A stretch of 35,063 bases of DNA from Flavobacteriaceae bacterium (GTDB lineage: Bacteria > Bacteroidota > Bacteroidia > Flavobacteriales > Flavobacteriaceae). The stretch spans positions 1 to 35,063 of the forward strand of contig JADGEA010000017.1 in assembly GCA_016744615.1 (NCBI GenBank), read 5' to 3'. The translations under genes and the position numbers were made by a program. Position 1 is the stretch's first letter; every line of letters starts with the position of its first letter. Positions 24,290-32,168 of the stretch are shown one piece after another. The notes under the pieces were generated by a model. It worked only from the letters and a program-made list of their open reading frames with translations, was not told the DNA's origin and ran no database searches.

Positions 24290-25145
24290 AAAAGTTCTTA
24301 TAACTGGAGCAAGTGGAATGCTTGGCTCTAGTTTAATAAGACATCTGAATTCACAACAGATAGTAGGATGTTCTAGGGAATTTGATATTACTAAAATAGA
24401 TGTTATTAAACAAAAATTAGATCAAGAAAAACCAGACATTATAATTCATACAGCAGCATATACAGATGTTGAGGCTTCTGAAGTAAATGTCGGTCAAGCT
24501 TTTAATGTAAATACAATAGGCACTCAAAATTTAGTAAACTATTGTATTGATAAAGATATTTTATTTGTTTACATATCAAGTACAGGTATTTATGGAAACA
24601 AGAAAACTGGTTGCTATACAGAATTAGATGATGTTGTTCCAACTACAGTTTACCACAAATCAAAATACGAAGCAGAAAAAATTGTAATAAATCATTTAAA
24701 TAAATATATGATTTTAAGAACTGGTTGGTTGTATGGAGGGGACAAGTCACATAATAAAAACTTTGTATACAAGAGGTTTTTAGAAGCTAGTGATAATGAT
24801 ATAATTTATTCAGATAATACACAAATAGGTAACCCTACATATGTTGTTGATTTAGTTAATCAGATTGATGTACTCATTGAAAAACAACAATATGGTGTAT
24901 TTAATTGTGTGAATAAAGCTCACAATATTTCAAGATACGATTATATTAAAAAAATAATTCAAACTTTTGGCTTAAAAACAAGTGTAAATATGGCAAAAGA
25001 AGGTTTTTTTAAACGTGTTGCACCTGTATCAAAGAATGAATCTGCAAGTAACTACAAGTTGGATTTATTAGGTTTAAATGTAATGGGAGATTGGGAAAAA
25101 TCTTTATGTAGCTATATAATAGAGCTCAGAAGTAGTCTGCAATGA
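24279..25145 (+). CDS. RmlD-like NAD(P)-dependent 4-keto sugar reductase
   Basis: A 288-residue SDR of the RmlD substrate-binding family. It opens MSGKKVLITGASGMLGSSLI, then IIIHTAAYTDVEASE, FNVNTIGTQNLVNYC, ISSTGIYG and the active-site YHKSKYEAE (YxxxK), with LRTGWLYGG later. ATG 24279 follows GAAGAG and precedes the NAD-binding motif; an upstream ATG at 24234 lies within the epimerase gene. It should reduce the C4 keto group of the epimerised CDP-6-deoxyhexose. The last residues overlap the GT2 gene by 4 bases. The exact product sugar (such as a talose, gulose or rhamnose type) cannot be decided from sequence. Confidence 0.87.
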   Translation: MSGKKVLITGASGMLGSSLIRHLNSQQIVGCSREFDITKIDVIKQKLDQEKPDIIIHTAAYTDVEASEVNVGQAFNVNTIGTQNLVNYCIDKDILFVYISSTGIYGNKKTGCYTELDDVVPTTVYHKSKYEAEKIVINHLNKYMILRTGWLYGGDKSHNKNFVYKRFLEASDNDIIYSDNTQIGNPTYVVDLVNQIDVLIEKQQYGVFNCVNKAHNISRYDYIKKIIQTFGLKTSVNMAKEGFFKRVAPVSKNESASNYKLDLLGLNVMGDWEKSLCSYIIELRSSLQ

Positions 25146-26032
25146 CAAAGGTCTCAGTTTTAATGAATGGATACAATGCTCAAAAATATTTAAAAGAGGC
25201 TATAGATAGTATCTACGCTCAGACTTTTAAAGATTGGGAAATAATTTTTATAGATAATTGTTCAACAGATGATACGAAAAGTATTGTTGATAGTTATGAT
25301 GAAAAAATTAAATACTATAAAACAGATAAAAATATACCATTGGGTGCTGCTAGAAATTTTGGACTTCAATATTGTCAAGGTCAATATATTGCTTTTTTAG
25401 ATACTGATGATATTTGGTTAAGCTATAAGCTTGAAAAGCAGATAAGCCTTATGGATAAAAATGATGCATTTCAATTGTCTTATGGTGGCGTAATATATAT
25501 TGATAATAATGGGGTGGAGATAGGAAACTTAGTACCTAAAGCAGTGAGTGGTAATGTCTTTTCCCAACAACTTCAAGGCTATGAGATTAATATGCAATCG
25601 GTATTGCTACGAAACACAGGTAAAATCTTTTTTAATGAAAAATTAAGTCATTCTCCAGACTTTGATCTTTTTGTAGATATAGCCAGTAAATTTGAAGTAT
25701 TTGTCATAAAAGATTTTTTAGTTAAGTATAGGAAGCTTGACGATTCGTTGACATCAAAAAATATAAGTGTATGGTGGTCTGAGATGAAGTACACATTAGA
25801 TAGAATCTTTAGAGAAAATAGTGATTTAAAAAAAAAGTACTCACAAGAATATAAAAGTGCATATGCAAAAGTTGCTTACAATAAAGCACAATACCTTACA
25901 AGTATAAACAAGAAGAATGATGCGCAGATTGAACTATCTAAATATAAGTTTGTTAATTATAAATATTTTATTTTATATTTAGCATCTTTTTTCCCTTTAT
26001 TTGTCTGGGAATTTATACATAAATATAAGTAA
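25142..26032 (+). CDS. Family 2 glycosyltransferase
   Basis: A 296-residue GT-A enzyme with classic GT2 motifs: VSVLMNGYNAQKYL, AQTFKDWEIIFIDNCSTDDT, LGAARNFGLQYCQG and the DxD site YIAFLDTDDIW near residue 90. The C-terminal region ends in a hydrophobic stretch (YFILYLASFFPLFVWEF), possibly a membrane anchor. It begins with ATG overlapping the reductase stop (ATGA) and directly follows the CDP-deoxyhexose genes, so it may transfer that sugar. Donor and acceptor are inferred only by position. Confidence 0.88.
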   Translation: MTKVSVLMNGYNAQKYLKEAIDSIYAQTFKDWEIIFIDNCSTDDTKSIVDSYDEKIKYYKTDKNIPLGAARNFGLQYCQGQYIAFLDTDDIWLSYKLEKQISLMDKNDAFQLSYGGVIYIDNNGVEIGNLVPKAVSGNVFSQQLQGYEINMQSVLLRNTGKIFFNEKLSHSPDFDLFVDIASKFEVFVIKDFLVKYRKLDDSLTSKNISVWWSEMKYTLDRIFRENSDLKKKYSQEYKSAYAKVAYNKAQYLTSINKKNDAQIELSKYKFVNYKYFILYLASFFPLFVWEFIHKYK

Positions 26033-26043
26033 ATGGTGGAATT

Positions 26044-26235
26044 ATGATAACTATAATTATTGGTAAATCAAGTAATTTATCAAATAAACTAAAAAATATT
26101 AATGTTAATTTGACAAATGTACTGAGGGATGAAATTGAAGCTTCTATTGCTGACACTCAGTTACTTCTTAAAATTAGGAATAAGAAAAGCTTTATAAAAG
26201 TAGAAGATTATTTTATAGAAGAGTTTAATGTATGA
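26044..26235 (+). CDS. 63-residue ORF, possible remnant of an SDR-type sugar enzyme
   Basis: The ORF has a credible GGTGGA ribosome-binding site and ends in ATGA overlap with the following glycosyltransferase gene, so it is probably translated and couples to it. The first part, ITIIIGKSSNLSNKL, resembles the nucleotide-binding start of small SDR sugar enzymes, but the GxGxxG motif is absent and the protein stops after a Lys-rich tail (SFIKVEDYFIEEFNV). It may be what is left after an internal deletion of a full gene, or a small coupling peptide. I do not recognise a function. Confidence 0.45.
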   Translation: MITIIIGKSSNLSNKLKNINVNLTNVLRDEIEASIADTQLLLKIRNKKSFIKVEDYFIEEFNV

Positions 26236-27380
26236 AAAAAATCATAATCATGGCAACTATTTCTTATAGTATCGATACGCTAATTAAAGGTCAAGCTAAA
26301 TATTTATTTAACTATTTTGATGAGATTGAATTTGTTGCAGCTGATACGGGAGAAGTTAAAAGCATTTTACAAAGAGAAGGAGGAAAATTTTATATTCTTC
26401 CTTTGGAAAGAAAAATAACTCCGTTGAAAGATTTGATTGCATTATTCAAGTTAACAGTTTATCTTTATAAAAGTAACGCAGATATTGTTTATACATTTAC
26501 ACCAAAGGCAGGCCTATTAGGGATGATGGCAGCTTTTCTTTCTTTCTGCCCGACAAGAATTCATAATGTAGTTGGAATGCCATTAATGGAAGCTACGGGT
26601 AAAAAGAAGTTTCTTTTAAAATTGACTGAGAAACTTACATATTTCTTTTCTACGCATATTTATTGTAATAGCCTTGGATTACAAGAGTATATAAATAATA
26701 CATTAACAAACAAAAAAGTAAAGGTTATTGCAAAAGGCTCAATAAATGGGGTTGATAAGGAATTCTATAAAGACACTCTAAAAAAAGAACAAAAAATTGA
26801 AATTCGAAAACGACTAGGCTTTGAAGAAACAGATTTTATTATCTCTTTTATGGGTAGAATAGTTAAAGATAAGGGTGTTGATGAACTGGTAGCTGCGTTT
26901 AAAAGACTAAATGAAAAATATAAGAGTATTAAGTTACTTATTGTGGGAAAATTTGAAGAAGATTTAAACCCTATATCTTTTGAGAATAAAAGTTATATAC
27001 TTAAAAATTCTAATGTTAAACTTGTTGATTTTCAAAATGATTTAAGAGAATTTTTGTCGATTTCAGATCTTTTTGTTTTAGCATCTTACCGAGAAGGATT
27101 ACCAAACTCCTTGATAGAAGCAGGAAGTTTTGGTATTCCATTAGTAGCAACTAATATTAATGGTTGTAACGAGATAATCATTGATGGATTGAATGGTTGT
27201 TTAGTAAAGAAGAAAAATATTAATAGTCTCTTTTCCGTAATGGAAGAACTGTATTTAGATAAGGGCTTATATAAGCAATTAAAGAAGAATGTGCGAGAAT
27301 CCGTCATATCAAGATATAATCAAGAATATTTTTTGAAAGAATTAAAAGACAATCTTTTAGTAGATGCAAATTTGGTGTAG
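26232..27380 (+). CDS. Family 4 glycosyltransferase (PglA-like)
   Basis: A 382-residue GT-B enzyme. The N-terminal domain has IIIMATISYSIDTLIKGQAKYL, DIVYTFTPKAGLLGMMAA and HNVVGMPLMEATGKK. The C-terminal donor domain has FIISFMGRIVKDKGVDELV and the EX7E-type site in ASYREGLPNSLIEAGSFG, the pattern of retaining GT4 enzymes. The N-terminal part resembles PglA/WbpH-like transferases that add the second sugar onto undecaprenyl-diphosphate-linked bacillosamine or FucNAc. Its place directly upstream of the initiating phosphotransferase supports an early elongation step. The start overlaps the tiny upstream ORF (ATGA). Confidence 0.9.
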   Translation: MKKIIIMATISYSIDTLIKGQAKYLFNYFDEIEFVAADTGEVKSILQREGGKFYILPLERKITPLKDLIALFKLTVYLYKSNADIVYTFTPKAGLLGMMAAFLSFCPTRIHNVVGMPLMEATGKKKFLLKLTEKLTYFFSTHIYCNSLGLQEYINNTLTNKKVKVIAKGSINGVDKEFYKDTLKKEQKIEIRKRLGFEETDFIISFMGRIVKDKGVDELVAAFKRLNEKYKSIKLLIVGKFEEDLNPISFENKSYILKNSNVKLVDFQNDLREFLSISDLFVLASYREGLPNSLIEAGSFGIPLVATNINGCNEIIIDGLNGCLVKKKNINSLFSVMEELYLDKGLYKQLKKNVRESVISRYNQEYFLKELKDNLLVDANLV

Positions 27381-27386
27381 TTTGAG

Positions 27387-28349
27387 ATGATATATATATT
27401 TTTATTTAGTTTATCATTTATTCTGACTTATGTAATAAAAAATTATGCAATCAAAAAATCATTCATAGATATACCAAATGATAGAAGTTCTCATACATTA
27501 CCCGTACCTCATGGTGGTGGAATTGCTATAGCTGTAACATGGTTCTTGGGTATTTCATATCAATATTATATTTATAATATCGATGAAAAATTATATTTTG
27601 CATTAATGATGGGAATTGTTATTTCAACAGTTTCATACTTTGATGATATATTTGAACTTAGCGCTAAATTTCGTTTTCTTTTTCAGGCTTTAGTTTCTTG
27701 TGTAGGTTTATATTTTCTGGGTGGATTTGAGAGTTTTTCTTTTTTCTTTTTTTCTATAGAAAGTCCAATAGTTACAAATATATTTGCTTTTACAATGATG
27801 ATATGGTTTATTAATTTATATAATTTCTTAGATGGTATTGATGGTTATGCCGGAAGCGAAGCAGTTTTTTTAGGGCTTGCTGGATTTTTGCTTTTTGGTG
27901 AAAACCACTTTTTGATTTTGATTTTTTCAGCTTTTGGTTTTTTAGTTTGGAATTGGCATAAGGCGAAGGTATTTATGGGGGATGTAGGAAGCACATTACT
28001 TGGTTATAATATAGCGATTTTCACAATTTACTATGCAAACTTAGAGAGTACAAATTTTTGGATTTGGATCATACTTTTTGGAGTGTTTTGGTTCGATGCT
28101 ACATTAACACTTTTAAGACGATTTCTCAGTGGTGAAGAAGTAACTATAGCACACAAGAAACATGCATATCAAAGATTAGTTCAGAGTGGATGGTCACATG
28201 ATAAAGTAGTTTTATTTTTTATGTTTGTTAATATATTATTATTTGGACTACTATATTTTATATCAAGTATTTTAATAGTATTAATAATATCAATTATATT
28301 ATTATATACTACTATAAGATTTGTAGATAAGATAAAGGCTTTTAAATAA
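27387..28349 (+). CDS. WecA/WbpL-type undecaprenyl-phosphate HexNAc-1-phosphate transferase
   Basis: Polytopic inner-membrane enzyme that starts glycan assembly by loading a HexNAc-1-phosphate onto undecaprenyl phosphate. In 320 residues there are about ten hydrophobic segments and the family motifs SSHTLPVPHGGG, VSYFDDIFELSAK, FINLYNFLDGIDGYAG, KVFMGDVGSTLLGY and the cytoplasmic AHKKHAYQRLVQSGWSH loop, which is the WbpL-like form. It sits directly upstream of a WbpM-like dehydratase, the same order as wbpL-wbpM at the end of Pseudomonas aeruginosa O-antigen loci. The likely substrate is a UDP-6-deoxy-HexNAc derivative such as a FucNAc, QuiNAc or bacillosamine type. Confidence 0.92.
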   Translation: MIYIFLFSLSFILTYVIKNYAIKKSFIDIPNDRSSHTLPVPHGGGIAIAVTWFLGISYQYYIYNIDEKLYFALMMGIVISTVSYFDDIFELSAKFRFLFQALVSCVGLYFLGGFESFSFFFFSIESPIVTNIFAFTMMIWFINLYNFLDGIDGYAGSEAVFLGLAGFLLFGENHFLILIFSAFGFLVWNWHKAKVFMGDVGSTLLGYNIAIFTIYYANLESTNFWIWIILFGVFWFDATLTLLRRFLSGEEVTIAHKKHAYQRLVQSGWSHDKVVLFFMFVNILLFGLLYFISSILIVLIISIILLYTTIRFVDKIKAFK

Positions 28350-30085
28350 TGTATTTTTTTGATAAACGTTTATTGAATTTTTTAGTAATAATTTTGTTAA
28401 CTATAATGACTATATGGTGGACATTTTTTATTTTTCATAAAGAATTTGATTTTTATTTAGTAATGGTCATTATATTTATACGAATGATAGCGTCCTTTTT
28501 AATATATAATGACTATTCCCTTTCTTGGTCTAAAGCTTCACCAAAAACATTTTTATTAAAAAGTGTTGTATATGTTTCAGCATTTTTTACGTATGTACCT
28601 ATCTTTTATACTTATATAGAAATTTCATTTTTAGTTTCAGAGCTCTTTTTATATATGTTCTCGATCAATTCTATGGTTTATTTATATTATTATTTTGTTA
28701 ATAAAAGTAGAGTTGAAAAAACTAAGTCGGTAGTAATTTATGGCGCTGGAAAAGCGGGTTTAAAACTTATATCTGAATTTTCAGACTCCCCATATAAGGT
28801 TGAGTTTTTTATAGATGATAACCAAGTAGTGCAAAATCGTTCTATTGATTCTATAGAAGTTCTCTCAGTAGATAAATTGAAATCTAATTCTAAAGATAAA
28901 AAATTTGATTTGTTGGTAATAGCAATGCCTTCAACAAATAAAAGTAAAATTAAAGAGATATATAATGAATTGAGTCTATATTTCTCAGAGATAAAAATCT
29001 TACCAACAGTTGATGAACTTTATGAGGGGGAAGAATTTACTGCTCAGTTAAAAGAGGTATCAGTTGAGGATTTATTGGCACGTTACCCTCAAGATTTAGA
29101 CAAGAGTAAAATAGCTTCTTTTATAAAAGGTAAGACTGTTTTAGTTACTGGTGCTGGTGGTAGTATAGGTAGTGAAATATGCCGTCAGTGTGAGAAGTAT
29201 GAAGCCAATAAGTTAATACTTCTGGATAATAGTGAATTTAATCTCTATGCAGTACATGAAGAAATTCAGATGATTGAAACTATTCCTATAATGCAAAATG
29301 TTGTAAATAAAGATTTTTTAGATGATACATTTGCAAATTACAAGCCAGATATAGTTATTCATGCAGCAGCTTACAAGCATGTACCACTTGTTGAATCAAA
29401 TATATATGAAGGCATATTAAATAATGTTATAGGCACTAAGAATGTCATAGACACAGCTATTAAGTACAATGTGGAAAAGTTTATTATGATATCTACAGAT
29501 AAAGCTGTCCGTCCAACAAGTGTGATGGGGACTACAAAAAGAATATGTGAACTTTATTCGCAGAACTCCAATGGAAAGGGTACTGATATAGTAGCAGTTC
29601 GATTTGGAAATGTTCTTGGTTCTAGTGGAAGTGTGATTCCAAAGTTTAAAACTCAAATACAAAACAATCAAAATATTACTGTAACACATCCAGATATTAC
29701 AAGATATTTTATGTTGGTATCTGAGGCATGTGAACTCGTTCTTCAGGCTGGTGCTATTGGTACAGGTGGTGAAATATTTATTCTTGATATGGGAGAACCA
29801 GTTAAAATAGTTGATTTAGCTGAGAAGATGATTGAGCTTAGTGGTAAAGAAAATATTGAGATAGAATTCTCTGGTCTTCGTCCTGGTGAAAAGCTTTATG
29901 AAGAATTGCTCATTGATGATAGTGATGCCAAAACAGATTATGAATCAATAACAGTTGCAGCACCAACACCTTATGATATTGATAAACTAAATCTTGATAT
30001 TGAAGCATTGTTAAAATCTGAGAATAAAATAAAATACCTAAAAAAGATAGTTCCTGAGTTTAATCATCAAAAAAATTTAAAATAA
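28349..30085 (+). CDS. wbpM: Membrane-bound UDP-HexNAc 4,6-dehydratase (WbpM/PglF type)
   Basis: A 578-residue protein: about four membrane segments in residues 1-125, a first Rossmann domain with VVIYGAGKAGLKLI at about 130, and the catalytic SDR domain from about 260 (GKTVLVTGAGGSIGSEI). The active site reads T383-D384-K385 with M393 and K397, the same MxxxK form and spacing as in PglF, where this geometry is known for C6 dehydratases. The C-terminus has the family block LRPGEKLYEELL. It converts UDP-GlcNAc into the UDP-4-keto-6-deoxy sugar that leads to QuiNAc, FucNAc or bacillosamine. It shares its first base with the stop of the initiating transferase gene and is the last gene of the locus. 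Confidence 0.93.
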   Translation: MYFFDKRLLNFLVIILLTIMTIWWTFFIFHKEFDFYLVMVIIFIRMIASFLIYNDYSLSWSKASPKTFLLKSVVYVSAFFTYVPIFYTYIEISFLVSELFLYMFSINSMVYLYYYFVNKSRVEKTKSVVIYGAGKAGLKLISEFSDSPYKVEFFIDDNQVVQNRSIDSIEVLSVDKLKSNSKDKKFDLLVIAMPSTNKSKIKEIYNELSLYFSEIKILPTVDELYEGEEFTAQLKEVSVEDLLARYPQDLDKSKIASFIKGKTVLVTGAGGSIGSEICRQCEKYEANKLILLDNSEFNLYAVHEEIQMIETIPIMQNVVNKDFLDDTFANYKPDIVIHAAAYKHVPLVESNIYEGILNNVIGTKNVIDTAIKYNVEKFIMISTDKAVRPTSVMGTTKRICELYSQNSNGKGTDIVAVRFGNVLGSSGSVIPKFKTQIQNNQNITVTHPDITRYFMLVSEACELVLQAGAIGTGGEIFILDMGEPVKIVDLAEKMIELSGKENIEIEFSGLRPGEKLYEELLIDDSDAKTDYESITVAAPTPYDIDKLNLDIEALLKSENKIKYLKKIVPEFNHQKNLK

Positions 30086-30128
30086 TGAAAAAAAACAATA
30101 AATAAACTGAAAAAGTTAAAAATTATTA

Positions 30129-30134
30129 TATAAT
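30129..30134 (+). promoter_or_regulatory. Putative -10 element of the comEA-like gene
   Basis: A consensus TATAAT lies 29 bases before ATG 30164, in an AT-rich stretch following wbpM. A recognisable -35 box is not seen, which is common in Campylobacterota. It marks the first probable promoter after the long co-directional locus. Confidence 0.5.
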
Positions 30135-30163
30135 ACTTCTTGAAATAAAAAGGAGTAGAAGAA

Positions 30164-30409
30164 ATGAAAATTTTAACTATAGTTTTACTTACTATAAGTG
30201 TACTGTTTGGTTCTGTGGATATTAACACAGCTGGGAAAAAAGAACTTACTTCTTTACATGGAATTGGTGCTAAAAAAGCAGATGCAATTTTATTGTACAG
30301 AAAGACAAAATGTTTTGAAAGTATTGTTGAGTTAGAGAGAGTAAAAGGTATTGGAAAAAAAATAGTTTCTAAAAATAGAGAAAATCTAACTGCAAGTGAA
30401 TGTAAATAA
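30164..30409 (+). CDS. Small secreted helix-hairpin-helix protein (ComEA-like)
   Basis: An 81-residue protein with an N-terminal signal peptide (MKILTIVLLTISVLFGS) and a C-terminal double helix-hairpin-helix domain: DINTAGKKELTSLHGIGAKK and VKGIGKKIVSKN. This is the DNA-binding module of ComEA, which binds incoming DNA in the periplasm during natural transformation; stand-alone short forms are common in Gram-negative bacteria. A strong AAGGAG site lies 8-10 bases before ATG 30164. It is separated from wbpM by 78 bases with a probable promoter, so it is not part of the glycan operon. A role in DNA uptake is inferred from family. Confidence 0.88.
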   Translation: MKILTIVLLTISVLFGSVDINTAGKKELTSLHGIGAKKADAILLYRKTKCFESIVELERVKGIGKKIVSKNRENLTASECK

Positions 30410-30412
30410 GTA

Positions 30413-30435
30413 TAGTTTAGCATTTTGCTAAACTA
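30413..30435. terminator. Hairpin between convergent genes, possible bidirectional terminator
   Basis: A perfect 10-base inverted repeat, TAGTTTAGCA and TGCTAAACTA, with a 3-base TTT loop, starts 4 bases after the comEA-like stop. Its right arm overlaps the stop codon of the minus-strand ATP-grasp gene. The stem is AT-rich and not followed by a long T run on either strand, so termination strength is uncertain. Confidence 0.5.
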
Positions 30436-31606
30436 ATACATGTCCTACAAACTTACTCATATTGTCCATAACTTCACCACCTTTACGAAAACTCATTCCA
30501 CAAGCTTCATAAGCAAAGAAAACACCTGCTTGATATTTATCGCCATTTAAATCTTTTGGAAAGTCTACGTACTCTTGATAAACTTTTTTATAGTTATCAT
30601 AAGGACCATCAGTTTTTACTTCTGTAGAGCCATCAGGGTTGATTATACTAGTGTTCGCACCTTCTCTACCAAAAACAGCTTTTTCAACTTGTTTGACACC
30701 TTGAAGTGGCTCAAATGATGTTTTTAGTAAGTATGGTGAATCAGGAAATAAATCTGATAATATTTTTAACATACCTTTTGATTGAAAAAGTAATGTGTAC
30801 GCTGGATTTAATATAATTGCCTCTTGTGACTGCATAATGTTTGTTAAAGTAGTTGCAAGTTCTGGTTCATCATGTGCTATATCTTCCCAAGGGTATAGTT
30901 TAAACCAGTATTCATACTTGTTTTCATCTGCATCGTAGATTCCATTCTCATCAAAATGAGTGTTTTCTAAGTATTCAAAACTTGTATTAAATCCTGCATC
31001 TGTAGCTATTTGTTGTAGTAGTTTTGTTGTAGCTTCTTCCTCTTCATTTCCGGCAATTGAAGAAAACAATATTTTCCAACCATCATATCTTTCATCAAAA
31101 TTCTCTACATCATCAAAAAGAGTGATTAACCTTTTAAAATTGTTAGTAATAGCTTCATAAACATTATTGAACTGACTATTTTCATCCATATTATTATGTT
31201 TTAAAAGTGCCCATTGGAGTAGGGCAGTTTCAAATAAAGCTGTTGGAGTATCAGCATTAAACTCTATAAGTTTAATATCTTGACCATCTATACCACCAGC
31301 TAAATCAAAACGCCCATAAATATGCCAATGGACATCATTTTCCCATGATTTTTTAATGGTATTAACTAAGTTAAAAGGGATTCCCAGATCAAAAAAGAGA
31401 TCATTTTCTATAACATATTCAGCAGCTTCAACATACATATCGTATATCTCATTTGTAGCAGTATAATAAGCCCCAGCTTCTGCTGCTAAAACCTCTACCA
31501 GAGCATCACTTACATATTTACTTCCATCTTCATCTGTATGCCATGAAAAGCCTAGTCCTTCAAGTGTATTATCATCAAGTGGATTAAGTTGTTTTAGTTT
31601 TACCAT
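30428..31606 (-). CDS. Glutathionylspermidine synthase-like ATP-grasp protein (YgiC-like)
   Basis: A 392-residue protein matching the C-terminal synthetase half of glutathionylspermidine synthase, without the amidase domain, as in E. coli YgiC. Visible: IYGRFDLAGGIDG, IKLIEFNADTPTALFE (ATP-grasp entry), WKILFSSIAGNEEEEATT, PYLLKTSFEP and VFGREGANTSI. The family ligates a peptide to an amine with ATP, but the natural substrate of YgiC-type proteins is not established. It follows the YgiB-like lipoprotein by 7 bases in the same operon, the pairing known from E. coli ygiBC. The end overlaps the hairpin shared with the comEA-like gene. Confidence 0.88.
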   Translation of the reverse strand: MVKLKQLNPLDDNTLEGLGFSWHTDEDGSKYVSDALVEVLAAEAGAYYTATNEIYDMYVEAAEYVIENDLFFDLGIPFNLVNTIKKSWENDVHWHIYGRFDLAGGIDGQDIKLIEFNADTPTALFETALLQWALLKHNNMDENSQFNNVYEAITNNFKRLITLFDDVENFDERYDGWKILFSSIAGNEEEEATTKLLQQIATDAGFNTSFEYLENTHFDENGIYDADENKYEYWFKLYPWEDIAHDEPELATTLTNIMQSQEAIILNPAYTLLFQSKGMLKILSDLFPDSPYLLKTSFEPLQGVKQVEKAVFGREGANTSIINPDGSTEVKTDGPYDNYKKVYQEYVDFPKDLNGDKYQAGVFFAYEACGMSFRKGGEVMDNMSKFVGHVLV

Positions 31607-31613
31607 CTACTAA

Positions 31614-32168
31614 TTAACTTCCAAAACTTCTACTTGAAGATGTTTTTGATGAACTACCAAAAAAGCTTTTTTTAGATGATGTCTTTGAAGTTTTAGAGGC
31701 TGCTGAACGACTGTATGCACTTTTGTTTGAGCTTGTAGCATTTTTCGAAAAGTTTTTGTTATTCATTAAAGCATTTCCAATCATGTTACCAAGAAGTGAA
31801 CCAGCTGCAACTGCGAGGATCGTTCCTGCGAGACCCATTCCTGCACTTCCCCCATTATCTTGAACAGTTTCTGAAGTGCCATCTTGAACTTTTTGATACT
31901 CTTGTTCTGCGAGAGCCTTCATTTCAGCTTCACTCATAAAACGCTCAGTAGTATTTCCATTTGCATCTTTTTCACGAATAATAGCACGAGAAGGACCATC
32001 AGTTGGCATCTCTTCAACAACCATGTATTTTCCATTTGCTTGTTGCTCAATTACTAAAAATTTATTTTGCTGTTGTTGTTCTTGTTGCGCACATCCACTT
32101 AGTACACTCATCATCATAACTCCAGCACTACCTAGTGCTACACCACCTGCTATAGAAGATATTTTCAT
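31614..32168 (-). CDS. YgiB-like (DUF1190/UPF0441) lipoprotein
   Basis: A 184-residue exported protein with a lipoprotein signal: a hydrophobic start and the lipobox LSGC, giving a lipid-modified cysteine at about residue 26. After a Gln-rich stretch comes the domain FLVIEQQANGKYMVVEEMP with ERFMSEAEMKALAEQEY, then a Gly/Ala hydrophobic segment (GLAGTILAVAAGSLLGNMI) and a Ser/Lys-rich tail. The pairing with a YgiC-like ATP-grasp protein just downstream supports the assignment. Its ATG shares a base with the stop of the upstream membrane-protein gene. No molecular function is known to me. Confidence 0.75.
   Translation of the reverse strand: MKISSIAGGVALGSAGVMMMSVLSGCAQQEQQQQNKFLVIEQQANGKYMVVEEMPTDGPSRAIIREKDANGNTTERFMSEAEMKALAEQEYQKVQDGTSETVQDNGGSAGMGLAGTILAVAAGSLLGNMIGNALMNNKNFSKNATSSNKSAYSRSAASKTSKTSSKKSFFGSSSKTSSSRSFGS

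Noticed and set aside
27387-28349. MraY of peptidoglycan synthesis
   Set aside because: The HKKHAYQR loop, length and neighbours fit the WbpL/WecA branch, and no murein genes are near.
29417-29689. 90-residue minus-strand frame inside wbpM
   Set aside because: It lies within the most conserved dehydratase region and is a shadow frame; the same applies to other antisense frames in the window.
30067-30423. 118-residue minus-strand frame opposite the comEA-like gene
   Set aside because: It has no recognisable domain and mirrors a gene with signal peptide, HhH motifs and good ribosome-binding site.
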